Shown here: piece by piece, positions 42,991 to 53,552 of the stretch
Layout of the letters: each line of letters starts with the position of its first letter
How positions within the stretch are numbered: the stretch's first letter is position 1
NCBI RefSeq assembly: GCF_020520425.1
Contig: NC_079491.1
Span: 3,658,001-3,722,000, forward strand
DNA: 64,000 nucleotides
Direction: 5' to 3'
Source: Spinacia oleracea
Taxonomy: Eukaryota; Streptophyta; Magnoliopsida; Caryophyllales; Amaranthaceae
The notes under the pieces: generated by a model
Seen by the model: only the letters and a program-made list of their open reading frames with translations
The model's database searches: none
What the model was told of the DNA's origin: nothing
Position numbers and translations under genes: made by a program

Positions 42991-43443
42991 AATGGGTAGT
43001 TTACTTCAGTGTGAAATCAGGAACATTGGATTCTGGATTAAAATGTTGAACGGTTTGGTGATGAATTTCGGCTTCTAGTTACTAGATAGGCCTCATTATT
43101 TTATTTTGTTTTTGTTTTTGCTTCAAACGGTGATTTGTGTCCCCGGTTATATTTTTGCCATTAGTCCTTTTTTTCACTTTGTATGCTGGATACTTGAATG
43201 GATTTTCTTACCTCTCCCAAATTATGAAGAGGACTGTGTCTCTGGTTCAATGTACCATCTTGCATAGTGACAAGAGTGGCCAGAAGATGCTATGGTTCCT
43301 GCTTTGATTTCCCCAAAGTCTTCAAAGGACCTGTATCAGCTAATTATTTGGTTGTTCTATTTTGGGCTTCTCTTTTCCTAAGCTGCACGCAACCCCAACC
43401 TTTAATCAGACCAAGTTTAGGACATCTTTTGACGAGTATCAGC

Positions 43444-43668
43444 TAAAGATAGTTGTGGGCCAGGCCGAGCCCATGACAAGCCCACTTTGCATCCGTCGTG
43501 CCTAAGCCTAATGTTGCTTAATTTAACGTGCTTTGTCGTGTCGGGTCGAATCGTGGCGTGCTTTGTCGTGCTTTTTCCAAAAAAAAAAAAGCGGCCCCGG
43601 CCCACGACTTCGTGCTCGTGCCGAGCTGGGCTTTTTTCATAGCCTGGCCCGGCACACAAGCATCTTTA
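43444..43668. mobile_element. GC-rich hAT-like MITE, 225 bp, 8-bp target duplication
   Basis: Starts TAAAGATAGTTGTGGGCC and ends ACACAAGCATCTTTA. It is flanked by GTATCAGC at 43436-43443 and 43669-43676, an exact 8-bp duplication, as hAT elements produce. It lies about 255 bp before the S16 terminal exon. Confidence 0.9.
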
Positions 43669-43923
43669 GTATCAGCCATTGGTCTTTTTCAGGATGAGGG
43701 GCTTGTGGGGGAGTTTGAGCTCCGTTGCTATAAGTTGTTTGATTTGTATATTGTTTGAATGAGCTACCCGTAGGGGTGACTGTAGATACTATGATGCATA
43801 GAGCTAGACAGAATGTTTGGACTTGATTTTACAAATTATTTTGTCTGTGACTTGAGATTCTGAGAGTTGTGTTTTGACAGCCTACAACTGTCCCTTAATT
43901 ATGTCTCTTAACCTGCAATACAG

Positions 43924-44149
43924 GTATTGGCTTTCAGTTGGAGCCCAACCATCGGATCCAGTTCAACGAGTTCTGTTTAGATCCGGGTTACTCCCTCCTC
44001 CACCAATGATGGCAATGGGACGAAAAGGTGGGCCACGTGATACCCGGCCTGTTGATGCCATGACTGGACGTATTTTGTCTCCTGGAAAGCCTAGCAGTTC
44101 AGAACTTCAGAAGACGCTGACAATCCCAACATCGAGGATGCAGAAATAG
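43924..44149 (+). pseudogene. RPS16: Terminal exon of an S16 ribosomal protein gene, no upstream exons found
   Basis: The exon follows an acceptor (CAATACAG at 43916-43923) in phase 2/1 and reads YWLSVGAQPSDPVQRVLFRS, GLLPPPPMMAMGRKGGPRDT and RPVDAMTGRILSPGKPSSSE before the stop at 44147-44149. This is the C-terminal half of nuclear-encoded bacterial-type S16, an organellar small-subunit protein. The N-terminal half (RIRL, FYR, DGKHLE, NP motifs) was not found in the 8 kb upstream. Either the 5' exons lie outside what I can recognise, or this is an orphan exon separated by rearrangement. The exon itself has no lesion. I list it as a partial gene. Confidence 0.75.
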
Positions 44150-44160
44150 TGGATACCACC

Positions 44161-44518
44161 TAAAGATGGCCGTGCTTCGGGTCGAGCCCGCGTGCCGTGG
44201 GCCTAACCGGGCTGGGCCCATACCTGGCCCTTGTTATTTCGTGTTGGGCTGTACCGGGTCGAAGAGGTTAAAAAGGGGCCCAAGCCCGTGGGCTCCCGTG
44301 CCGCGCCGGGCCGACCCGTCGTGCCTAAGGCTAATTTTACTAAATTTAGCGTGCTTTGTCGTGCCGGGTTGAGTCGTGTCGTGCCTTGTCGTGTTTTTTC
44401 CAAAAAATCCAGGCCCGCCACACGGCCCACGACTTCGTGCCCGTGTAGGGCCGTGCTTTTTTTGTGCTCGTGTCGGGCCGGATTTTTTCGTGCCGAGCCC
44501 GGCCCACAGCCATCTTTA
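44161..44518. mobile_element. GC-rich hAT-like MITE, 358 bp, just past the S16 stop codon
   Basis: Starts TAAAGATGGCCGTGCTTCGG and ends CCACAGCCATCTTTA. Exact 8-bp duplications ATACCACC lie at 44153-44160 and 44519-44526. It begins 12 bp after the S16 stop, so it sits in the 3' untranslated region. Confidence 0.95.
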
Positions 44519-44526
44519 ATACCACC

Positions 44527-45480
44527 ACAACCACTTCATGATGCATCTTTCTTAGGCTTTTATTAGTCTCCTGCAGTTAGTACAAGTTCACGTTTAATAA
44601 CTCTGGTATGGTTTACTTGGATTAATTTGGTACTGTTTGGATTGCATTGTGTATTTGGAGGATTTATGGCAATGCCTGCTCATTTTTTGTTGTAAACTTG
44701 TCCAAATGAGGTTGATCGTTGATGTTAGAATAAGTACTTAAATCGCGATAAAAATTGGATGGTTTTGGCATTACTTTGTTTGTGAACATTTTTTTGTTTG
44801 AAATAAAACTTCCCTGCTGTGAAAAAAAAGCTGAATGACTTCCAGAAAAGCTTAAAATTCATGAGAAAGACCATGATTTCAAAGAGCAAGAGGAAAGATT
44901 TATCCAAGCTATTCTTGATTCTACTATCTGGAGTTTCATGGTAGAAACACAATGATCCAGCAGCAAACAATAAATTATGGGACAGTTGTTACACTTCACA
45001 ACTCTTTTTCTTTTTTATCTCCAAGGCAAAAGGGAAAAGCTTGGGTTTGAGAGCTTCTAAATCTGAAAGAGAGTTTGTTGGAGTTTAACCCTTCTCCATA
45101 GCCAAAACTCAAAAGGAAGGGTTGGCTAAATCAAGAACAGATGGCGTTTTTTAGGAATTAGGACGCAAATAATTTGTATGGGTACAAATTCAGTATGTTA
45201 TTGGTATGAATTTATATAATTAATATTACAAACTACACATGGTTATCAAAAAAGGGATAAAGAAAATATAAGTTTAATGATATTATGGTGAAAAAGATAT
45301 AACTAAAATAGAAATATGTAAAATTGGAAGAACTTTATGGAATACCCTAAAACAAAATGCATAAAGAACAAAATAAAACAAATGGATCGAAGTATTATTA
45401 GATCTTAGGGATCAATATTATTGTTTAACTATATCATCAATCTGTGTTAAGCAAAAATAAAAACATGGTCTTAAATTATA
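44527..45480. other. S16 3' flank and intergenic, no gene recognised
   Basis: Presumed 3' untranslated sequence runs for an unknown distance after 44526. Nothing else is recognisable up to the LINE remnant. Confidence 0.45.
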
Positions 45481-45499
45481 AGACAATATGCATAATACT

Positions 45500-47634
45500 C
45501 ATGCTTAAGGTCGAAAAAGGGAACCTGAAAGGTTTGAGGGACTCAAGGAATGGACTGTGTGTGTCACACCTATTTTTTGCAGATGATTCGACATTCTTTC
45601 TTCAAGGAATAAAAGACAATTGCAGGATTTTCAAAAATATTTTGGATGCCTACTGTAAAGCCTCTGGCCAAATCGTAAACCATGAGAAATCCCTAATGTT
45701 TGCCAGCCCGAACATGGATGAACAACAAGTCAATGAGATCAAGGAAATGGTGAGTTTTAATATGTCAAAGAATTTTGGAATCTGCCTGGGATTGCCAGCT
45801 GATTTTGGCACTAACAAGAGGAGTCTGTTTGCTAAGATCATAGACAAAGCCAACGAGAGACTAAATGCGTGGAACTCTCTCTTTCTTTCCCCTGCATAGC
45901 GGCTTACTCTCATAAACTCGGTGCTAAGTTCATTGGGAACTTACTACTTCTCACCCTTCAAATGTCCTATAAGCATCCTAGATAAACTTAGAAGCATCAT
46001 TACCAAATTCTGGTGGTTGGGTGCAGGAAAGCAAAAAGGAGTTTACTGGAAATGTTGGGAGCAACTGATTAAACCAAAGCAAGAGGGAGGACTAGGGATC
46101 AAGGACGACCCTAAAACTTTTAATAGAGCTCTTCTGGCTAACCAGGGTTGGAAGATCATAAACAAACCAGACAGTCAGCTCGCTCAAATCATGTCCGACA
46201 AGTACAAAATAAATGTTGAAAACCTGTTTGAGGACAACTGGAAAAAAAAGGCAAGGGACTTGGGGTGGGAGAGGCTTGAAATGGGGTCTGGAGCTGATAG
46301 CGGAAGGCAGTTCCTGGAATGTAGGAGATGGATTGAAAGCAAAGTGTGGTCACCCTCGGATTCAAGGGAGTAAGCCTACATGGAAAAGTGCTTATCCCTC
46401 CTGGATGAAGGAACCAATAAGGAATTTGATGGATGCAGGTAGCAATCGGAATTGGAGACTTATTAATAGTCTCATGGAGGAGGATACAAAGAGGGGAATT
46501 TAATTCCCGACTCCTCTGCCAATTGGCAACGAGGATGTGATAGCCTGGGGTAAGGAGAAGAATGGGTTGTACACGGCAAGAAGTGGGTAAAACCTCCAAA
46601 GGGAGTCTAGAATAGAAAGGAACAAGAGGGATTTTATCTTAAACAAAAAGAATCGGTGAGACTTTGGAAGGCTCATGTCAACAACAAATGGAAAGTGTTT
46701 CTTTGGAAAGTCCATAATAATGCTTTACCTGTTGGTAAAGAATTTCAAGTTAGGAACATGGACGGTGATCACAGTTGCATGTGGTGTGGGATGGCCACGA
46801 GGAGTTTAGAACATCTTCTTAAGAATTGTGTTATCAGTCAGCATGTGTGGGCGGCAGGTCTATTAGGAATCAGAACAGAAGGACAAACTATGCTCTCCGT
46901 TTCTGAGTGGTTAACAAACTGGTTTCATTTTATAGGAAAGGATAGAGACAAGGCCGGGGAACCTAAGTCAGGCTTACTTCACAGCACCCTTTGAGAGATT
47001 TGGAAGGAGAGAAACAACTCTTTCTTCAACATCAAGACATGTGATCCCAGAAGAATCATGGAGGTTATCAAGAGGAACTTCGAAACAGAAATTAAAAGGT
47101 GAAAAATGGAGCACATAGAAGCAAAGGAGGGAAAGAATGAGGAGGAAGAACCACCAGGCTTTGGCAGACAAATGGGAGGAGCCACCAGGGTTTGAAAGGG
47201 CTTTAGGGAGGGAAGAGGTCCCAAACATTGAGATTATAGGGAATGGCCAGACTTGCAGCAAGAGAGCTGTAAGAGTGGAATGGAGATGGGTGAATAGAAT
47301 TCTGGGTGGTTTTCTTGTGCAAGTTCAAAGGGAGCACCGGTGATGGGGAAATAATAGAGGAAGAAATGAGAGCCAACAGGAGGGAGCAAGGTGATCTTGT
47401 ATCCATTGCAAGGGCTCTTAAACTGGCTGACATCAATGGATGGAGACACATTGAAATTCAGGTGAAAAACATCAAGATTATAGATCTTATAATAGGAGAA
47501 AGTAAAGGGAAAATTGGAAGCAGGAATGTTCTGATACAAATCCTCAACCTTTTGAAGGAGTTCCACTGTGTCTATTTGCAGGATCACAAGAGTAGGAGGG
47601 AGACCTGAGCTCCTTTACCATTTCTGTCAAAAAA
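45500..47634 (+). pseudogene. 5'-truncated L1-type LINE, broken by frameshifts
   Basis: Reverse transcriptase C-terminal part: HLFFADDSTFF (about 45576-45602), whose FADD is the LINE form of the catalytic motif, then SLMFASPN and CLGLPADFGTNKRSLFAKII to a stop at 45897-45899. It continues at about 45900-46373 (RLTLINSVLSSLGTYYFSPF, then YWKCWEQLIKPKQEGGLGIK). A zinc-binding RT-associated domain follows (about 46650-46994, WKVFLWKVHNNALPVGKEF, CMWCGMATRSLEHLLKNC). An RNase H-like remnant (47306-47608, ADINGWRHIEIQ) comes last. The unit ends in a short A run (about 47628-47634). Stops and frame changes make it inactive. The N-terminal endonuclease and ORF1 are absent. Confidence 0.9.
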
Positions 47635-47747
47635 ATTCATGAACTTTAACTAATATTTCCTTTTTCCTTTTGAAAGAATCATTATTATAATAGAAAAAGT
47701 CACAAAAATTATCTCTATATTTTCTATCAAGAGTATTTGACATAAAA

Positions 47748-47966
47748 TGTCCATTTACGATGGAGTCAAAGATTCATTTGTTCTTTTGGCTGTGGGATGT
47801 AATGGACTAAATCAAAATGCCTATTAAAACCTATTCGTCCCGTCATTGCTTTTGGGTCAATTGAAAACAAACTCTCTACAATTGCAGGGGTAAGGTTGCG
47901 TACACCCGACCCCCTCTTACCCCGCTTCTTGCGGGAGTCTCTTTGAGGCAATGGGGTAATGATAAT
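47748..47966 (+). mobile_element. Au/TS-like SINE 3' module with 18-bp target duplication
   Basis: GGGGTAAGGTTGCGTACACC, CTTACCCCGCTTCTTGCGGG and TTTGAGGCAATGGGGTAATG are the known 3' region of a widespread plant SINE family (known from memory). The flanks repeat AGAGTATTTGACATAAAA exactly at 47730-47747 and 47967-47984. The 5' part lacks obvious A and B boxes. Confidence 0.8.
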
Positions 47967-48179
47967 AGAGTATTTGACATAAAAATAGATATCCCGTACA
48001 ATAGCACAAGCACAAATCATCTCTATTCCAATTTATGCTTCGTAATAATTTGGTATACTTCGTACGGAGTATACAGACTTCTCTGTTTAACAGTTCTAGA
48101 TCATACAATAATTCCGGACCTGGGTTTAAATCGTAATCCATGACCGACAACTTTTGCGTAAGATCCCCTTACCGGAAAT

Positions 48180-48370
48180 ACAACTTTCATTGCTTAACTA
48201 ATTAGTTCCAGTGTGTAACTAATTGGTTATATTGTTTAACTAATTTGTTCCAGTGATAAACTAATTAGTTTGAGTGCTTAACTAATTGATTTTATTGCTT
48301 AATTTATATGAAACCAAGACGGTCTTTTGCTAAGACCGCCCTCACAAAAGACCATCTTATATAAAAGTTT
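48180..48370. mobile_element. MITE with TTAACTAATTAGTT tandem array, copy 3
   Basis: Units of GCTTAACTAATTAGTTCCAG type are followed by AAACCAAGACGGTCTTTTGC and AAGACCGCCC, the same right arm as 1780-2018. Confidence 0.65.
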
Positions 48371-48441
48371 GTAATCCACAACATTTGTGGGTGAGGCAAC
48401 TGAAGTTTGTCCATGTCATGTGTGTTCGTACTAGCCTCGTA

Positions 48442-48755
48442 CTCCCTCCGTCCCAAAATTATAATCCTATTTTCTAAATCGGGCGTCCCAAAATTATAGT
48501 CATATTTCTAATTTTGGCTATTAAGGTCCCACTTTTCCATGTACTATATTAATTAAAAATGCATTGAAAACCCCACACATGTACTATATTCCATTTTTCC
48601 ATATACTATATTCTCTTTCCCATGTATTTTATTCTATTTTTCCATACAACTAATCATCATTTGTACTTTATTCTACTTTTTCATGTACTATATTTCATTT
48701 TTATTAACATTCGTGTTTTTTATCAAACGGGACTATAATTATGGGACGAAGGGAA
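48442..48755. mobile_element. Stowaway-like MITE, 314 bp, upstream of RS2Z
   Basis: Starts CTCCCTCCGTCCCAAAATTA and ends ATAATTATGGGACGAAGGGAA, flanked by TA (48440-48441, 48756-48757). It ends about 90 bp before the RS2Z TATA box. Confidence 0.85.
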
Positions 48756-48842
48756 TAGGAAGGAAGAAGTCAAGGGACTCTAACCAACACCCTCTATCTT
48801 CATTGCGACAACGTATCTCAGCCGTTCACGCACTCTGTCTTT

Positions 48843-48852
48843 CTATATAAAA
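48843..48852 (+). promoter_or_regulatory. TATA box of the RS2Z gene
   Basis: CTATATAAAA lies about 30 bp before a CT-rich leader that contains CTAGGGTTTTC (telo-box). The leader exon ends at a good donor (TTCAG/GTATG) at 48945. Confidence 0.7.
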
Positions 48853-49546
48853 CCGAAGAGAACGAGATAAGTGCACTTTTCTCTCTCCTGTTCTTTGGTT
48901 CGAAACAAATCTAGGGTTTTCGTGCTTCACTTTTTTGTTCTTCAGGTATGCCTCACTCTTCCTCGATTTTTTGATTAATTCCTTTTTTCTGCACCCAATT
49001 GCTTCATCATAATTACCTGTTGAATTTATAATTTTTCCGATTGATTGAATTTCTTTAGATCAATGTGTCTTTTGGTGTATTTTTCTCCGAGTTTTGTGTC
49101 GGTAGTTGCGAATTAATACAAAAGTAATTAAAATTTCCTTACTTTTTATCGATTTATTGGTTTGAGCAATTTCGATGCAGTTTTGTTTATCTATCTGATT
49201 GAATTATTTGTTGTGGATGATTTTTTCCTTCTAATTAATGGATTTTCACCTTTTCTATATGAATTTCACCTATAGCTGTTTTGAAAGTGAGATGATGTGC
49301 GGGTCTTTAAATTGCACGAACATTTGAAAACAATTCGCTTTGAATGATCAAGAAATCGTGCTTTTGTCTGTTTAGGAAGGAGTTGATCAGTAGTTAAATC
49401 AAGTGCTAGCCTTTTATGTTGTGTGCGCACAAATATGGAATTTGTGTGGAAGTTTATGGGGGTTATGCATGAATTCCTAAGGTGAGTAAATTATTGGCAT
49501 ATGAATGAGTTTGTTGACTTATTGTATCTTCAATTATGTAGGAAAA

Positions 49547-52500
49547 ATGCCTCGCTATGGTGACCGAGGTGACCGGGGTGACCGGGGTGACCGTGACCGA
49601 GGTGATCGTGACCGTCACGGTAGTGGTACTCGTCTCTATGTTGGCCGCTTATCTTCGCGTACCAGGACTCATGACTTGGATGATCTTTTCAGCAGATATG
49701 GAAGGTAACGTACTTTCAGGTTACTATTGTTTTAAAGATGGCAATTTTTTTGTCTTGAATCTTCTGCATCTTGGTGCTTCATTGTGAAGATGGTTTTTGT
49801 TGTATATGTAAAAACCATTGTATAATATGGCATCGAAAGTTTCAGTACTGGCTCTTTATACTGCTAAAGAAATAAAAGAAGTTGCCCTATTAAAAATAAT
49901 TCTTTGGTTAAGTTTCTCTTGTCAGTGGTGTCTGCTGCTTTTTAATCGATGTGAATGAGGGGAATTTCCTCCTTGTGACTTGTGCTACGGCAAGTCGAGG
50001 GGACTCTTGAAAAGGTTCCTTAATCTTTATTGATTTGTATTTGTTCTTAATGAAAGTATTTGTTCGAGGTGTTGCAACCTGCATGTGTCGTGTGGCTTAA
50101 CTAAAATGTCTTGTTGAAGGTTTCTAGGCTTTTGCCTAGCCTTGGAGGTCTATGGTGGGATGGTTGCCCTTGATGGAATTGGTGGCTATTCTTGCAATGT
50201 ATAGGGGACTTTGGCGATTCTTTCTATAATTTAATGCGTGTTTTTATGGAATTGGCAACATTCTCAAAGTGGTGTTTAGTTGATCTGTGAAGGGCGAGGT
50301 ATCAACCCTTCGGTAGTTTTGTCCTGATGGCCTTACTGTTTATGGAAACCGTTTACGCAGAGTACGTGACGTGGATATGAAGCGCGATTATGCCTTTGTT
50401 GTATGTATCTCCTCTCTTACACTCCACTTTCTCTTTAACCATCTGCAGATCTGCTGCTCACAGCAGCGTACTATGATGAGTTGTGCTCTTTTGTTAATCA
50501 TATATGAGCCTTTTGTTGTTGTTTTTGTTGCATTTTGATAACAGGAGTATAGTGATCCTCGTGATGCTGAAGATGCAAGATATAGCTTAAATGGGCGAGA
50601 TGTGGATGGTACTAGAATCATCGTTGAGTTCGCAAAAGGGGTATGTTGCAGTGGATTTTCTGCTGCTTTGTGTTTGAAAATGTGTTATGTAGAAGATTCT
50701 TGTTAATATCAATTGTTCCTTTTTCTTAAGCATAAAAAAAATTGAACTGAGTTTCTGGCAGTCAAGTGAGTCAACATTACCTAATTTGTATCATTAAGGT
50801 CTTATGATTTCAGCGTCTTGGTTTCTACTCTGATAATTTATATGTGGTTGTTACTTCATTTTTCTTGTTATTGTCATTTTTTACCTTACAACAGCAAGTT
50901 TTTTTGCATTCACCATACTGGTTGTGGAGACAGCTGTTAAAAGTTAAATAAGCTAATTTACTACTCCCTCTGACCCTTTTTGATTGCCCTATACACCAAA
51001 GTTCACTTTATTAACACTTGGGCTCCTTTTTGATTGCCCTATACACACCAAAGTTCACTTTATTAAGGACAAGGAAAATTACATATGGGTTGATATTTGT
51101 CCTTGAAATCTTTACCATATAAGCTATGGGAAAACTCAAAAACAAAAAGGGAAGGTACCAAATTGTAGGTTAGGATGAAGCAGCTGTTACTCGATAGTTG
51201 ATTGATTGCATGATTCTGGCTCATTATAGATGCTCATCACCTATTTTTCGCATTACTTATATTCAAATGTACCTTACTAATTGTAATTACATGTTATTGA
51301 TGTGCTGAGTTTGTTGTGTTGGTCATTCAGGGACCACGAGGTCCAGGTGGTTCACGTGAGTCACGGGAGTCACGTGACTTCGGAGGGAGGGGACCAACCC
51401 CTGGATCCGGGAGATGCTTTAATTGTGGAATTGATGGGCACTGGGCTCGAGATTGCAAAGCAGGTGACTGGAAGAACAAGTGTTACCGTTGTGGAGAGCG
51501 AGGCCATATAGAAAGGAATTGTCAAAACAGCCCCAAAAAACTAAGGTCTTAATTTGATATTTTCCCTCTATAGTTTATGTTATTACATTTATGTTGTGAG
51601 TTTCTCTAAAGCTGCCTCCTGCTTTTTTCCCCTCACAAAACCTCTTGGGATTTTACCATCAGTTTGCCACTATGCATCAACACTACTTGCGGAAATGTTT
51701 AAGAGATATAAAAGAATCTCACCCTTACCATGCTGGTTGTGATTTGAAATACATCTCTTACTCTTGACCTATAAAGAGCTTGTTTTGGCGATTATTTAGT
51801 GCATGCCCTCTGCCTCTCACCCCCACCCAGAATCCGAGAGAAATAGAAATTGTAGACTAACCAGTGTTATCTAATATGCTCGTTTCTCTTCGTACAGCTT
51901 ACTGAGTACACGCGTATTATGTATTAGTATTATGGAACTGAAGTGTATAATTAAGTAGCGAATTGCGTGTTCGTACTCATAGCATGTACTGAAGTGTACT
52001 GCGTATGGTAACACTGAGACTAACAATAATAATCACATCTTTGAAAGAGTAAAAACTTTTGAGGTGGTTTGCTTTGATAAGTATATGTTTGTTTGTAGCT
52101 GAGTGAATCATGTTTGATTTCTTTTAGCAGACGTGGCCGGAGCTACTCACGGTCACCGTCACCGCGCCGGCGTTCAGCATCTCCTCGCCGAGGAAGAAGT
52201 CGTAGCCGTAGTTTTAGTAGGAGCAGGAGCTACAGGTGCGACATTCATTCGTAGCATATTTCTTGCTATTGCAATTTTATTATGTTGTGCGCATTAGTTT
52301 AATCTGGGCTGGAAATGGTAGGAAGGGTTTTTCTTTTTGGCTCAGGCATTATATATTATATATTATTAGGGTAAATGTTTCGAATACATTAAAACTAAAT
52401 GGTTGTTAATTTTCCTCTCCTGTTTCACAGTCAGTCTAGGTCTCCACCAAAAAAAGAGAGAGAAGTCGAGCGCACGGACAAGTCAATGAGCCCTCGTCCA

Positions 52501-52836
52501 AGCAGGAGCCCTAAGCGACAGAAAGGGTCACCTGTGACATCAAGGGGCAGGAAACGTTCTCCAACACCTGATGAGAGGAGTCCAGAAGGCAGAGGTAGAT
52601 CCTCAGAGAGACGAGCAAATGGATCTGATTATGGTGGTAGCCCAAGGTCAAGGAGTAGAAGCCCCATCAAAGAAGACAGCCCGAGGAATGGAGATGCTCG
52701 AAGTCGAAGTCGAAGCCCCTTTGAAGAGAACGGACGAGATCATAGTGTCAGCCCAGTTGCTAGAAATGACCAGAATGGTAGGGAGGATGATAACGACAAC
52801 GGCGACTATGAAGCTTCTCCTAGAGGTAGTGAATGA
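49547..52836 (+). CDS. RS2Z: SR splicing factor, RS2Z type (RRM, two zinc knuckles, RS tail)
   Basis: Plant RS2Z proteins bind pre-mRNA and guide splice-site choice in the nucleus. A 5' leader exon ends at 48945. Coding exons: 49547-49704, 50361-50400, 50545-50640, 51331-51545, 52131-52235, 52431-52836; total 339 residues, and all phases agree. Domains: a GDR-rich start (5-20); RRM with RNP2 LYVGRL (27-32) and RNP1 near KRDYAFVE (60-67); zinc knuckles CX2CX4HX4C at 127-140 and 149-162; Arg-Ser tail from about 170 with [11 protein letters not shown]; acidic C-terminus. The GDRGDR repeat at the start and the long tail make it longer than the roughly 285-290 residues I recall for the Arabidopsis members. 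The acceptor of exon 6 is a CAG/TAG tandem (52126-52130), allowing a one-residue variant. Confidence 0.95.
52126..52130 (+). other. NAGNAG tandem splice acceptor
   Basis: TTTTAGCAGACGT offers two acceptors 3 bp apart. The downstream one gives KLR-RG; the upstream one adds one Ser. Both keep the RS tail in frame. Confidence 0.7.
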
Positions 52837-52839
52837 TTG

Positions 52840-53480
52840 GAAACACTAGTTTCTTTTTTAAACCTTGTGTTGACAACTTGAGCTGTGTTAAACTGCAAGA
52901 ATGTCACTTTTCCCCTTTAATTTTGAAACTCTGCTGTGTTATTTACATAATAGTAATTTTCTGTATTTTCTCAATTTTTTGTGATCTTGATAGTTATTAG
53001 ATTTTTGCATATGGTTACGAAATTACATAAAACCCAACATTCGGTTGCACCTTAGTTTGCCTCGTAGCTCCCATAGTTATGCCACTCCTTGGTCGTAGAT
53101 TAGTAAACACACGAGCAATCCATCGTTACTTTCGTTCACTTGACACGTCTCGAGCCTTACTTTCCTCATTATACTTTGTTGTTTTAACTTTAATCTACAA
53201 AACGATACCGTCTTATACATAAGACCGCCTTTTTAAATGGATGTGCTATCGCTGCTTTGTGGTGACATTTAACATTACCTAATATTTTTTTAGTACTAGC
53301 TAAAAATTAATAAAAAAAACGTTACTTATTGTCAATGTGGTTGGAAATTCATAGCCTTTTTAAAATAATCCTAGGGATTGCTGCTCCTGAGCAACCCCAT
53401 GGGCGCCCCCTATGCTACGATGACCCACCTGCTGCTCATGCGATGGTGCCCAATAACATTATCTCCCTTTCAGATGCATT
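52840..53480. other. RS2Z 3' flank, no gene recognised
   Basis: The 3' untranslated region probably ends in the first few hundred bases. About 53195-53235 (ACCGTCTTATACATAAGACC) is a detached end of the 1780-2018 MITE family. Confidence 0.5.
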
Positions 53481-53485
53481 AAAGG

Positions 53486-53552
53486 GTAAAAGTAAATTAT
53501 GTGAATAGTGCAAAAAGTCAAAACGGGTTGAGTATTAAGGGACGGAGGGAGT
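53486..53552. mobile_element. Right-half relic of a Stowaway-like MITE
   Basis: AAGTAAATTATGTGAATAGT and GAGTATTAAGGGACGGAGGG match the right arm of 24773-25030. The left arm is missing. Confidence 0.7.

Noticed and set aside
42722-42991. 89-codon frame in the GGAAAA-rich repeat
   Set aside because: It lies wholly inside a MITE with inverted ends and has a low-complexity product.
44166-44566. GC-rich open frames after the S16 exon
   Set aside because: Same cause: they lie in the 358-bp MITE with exact 8-bp target duplications.
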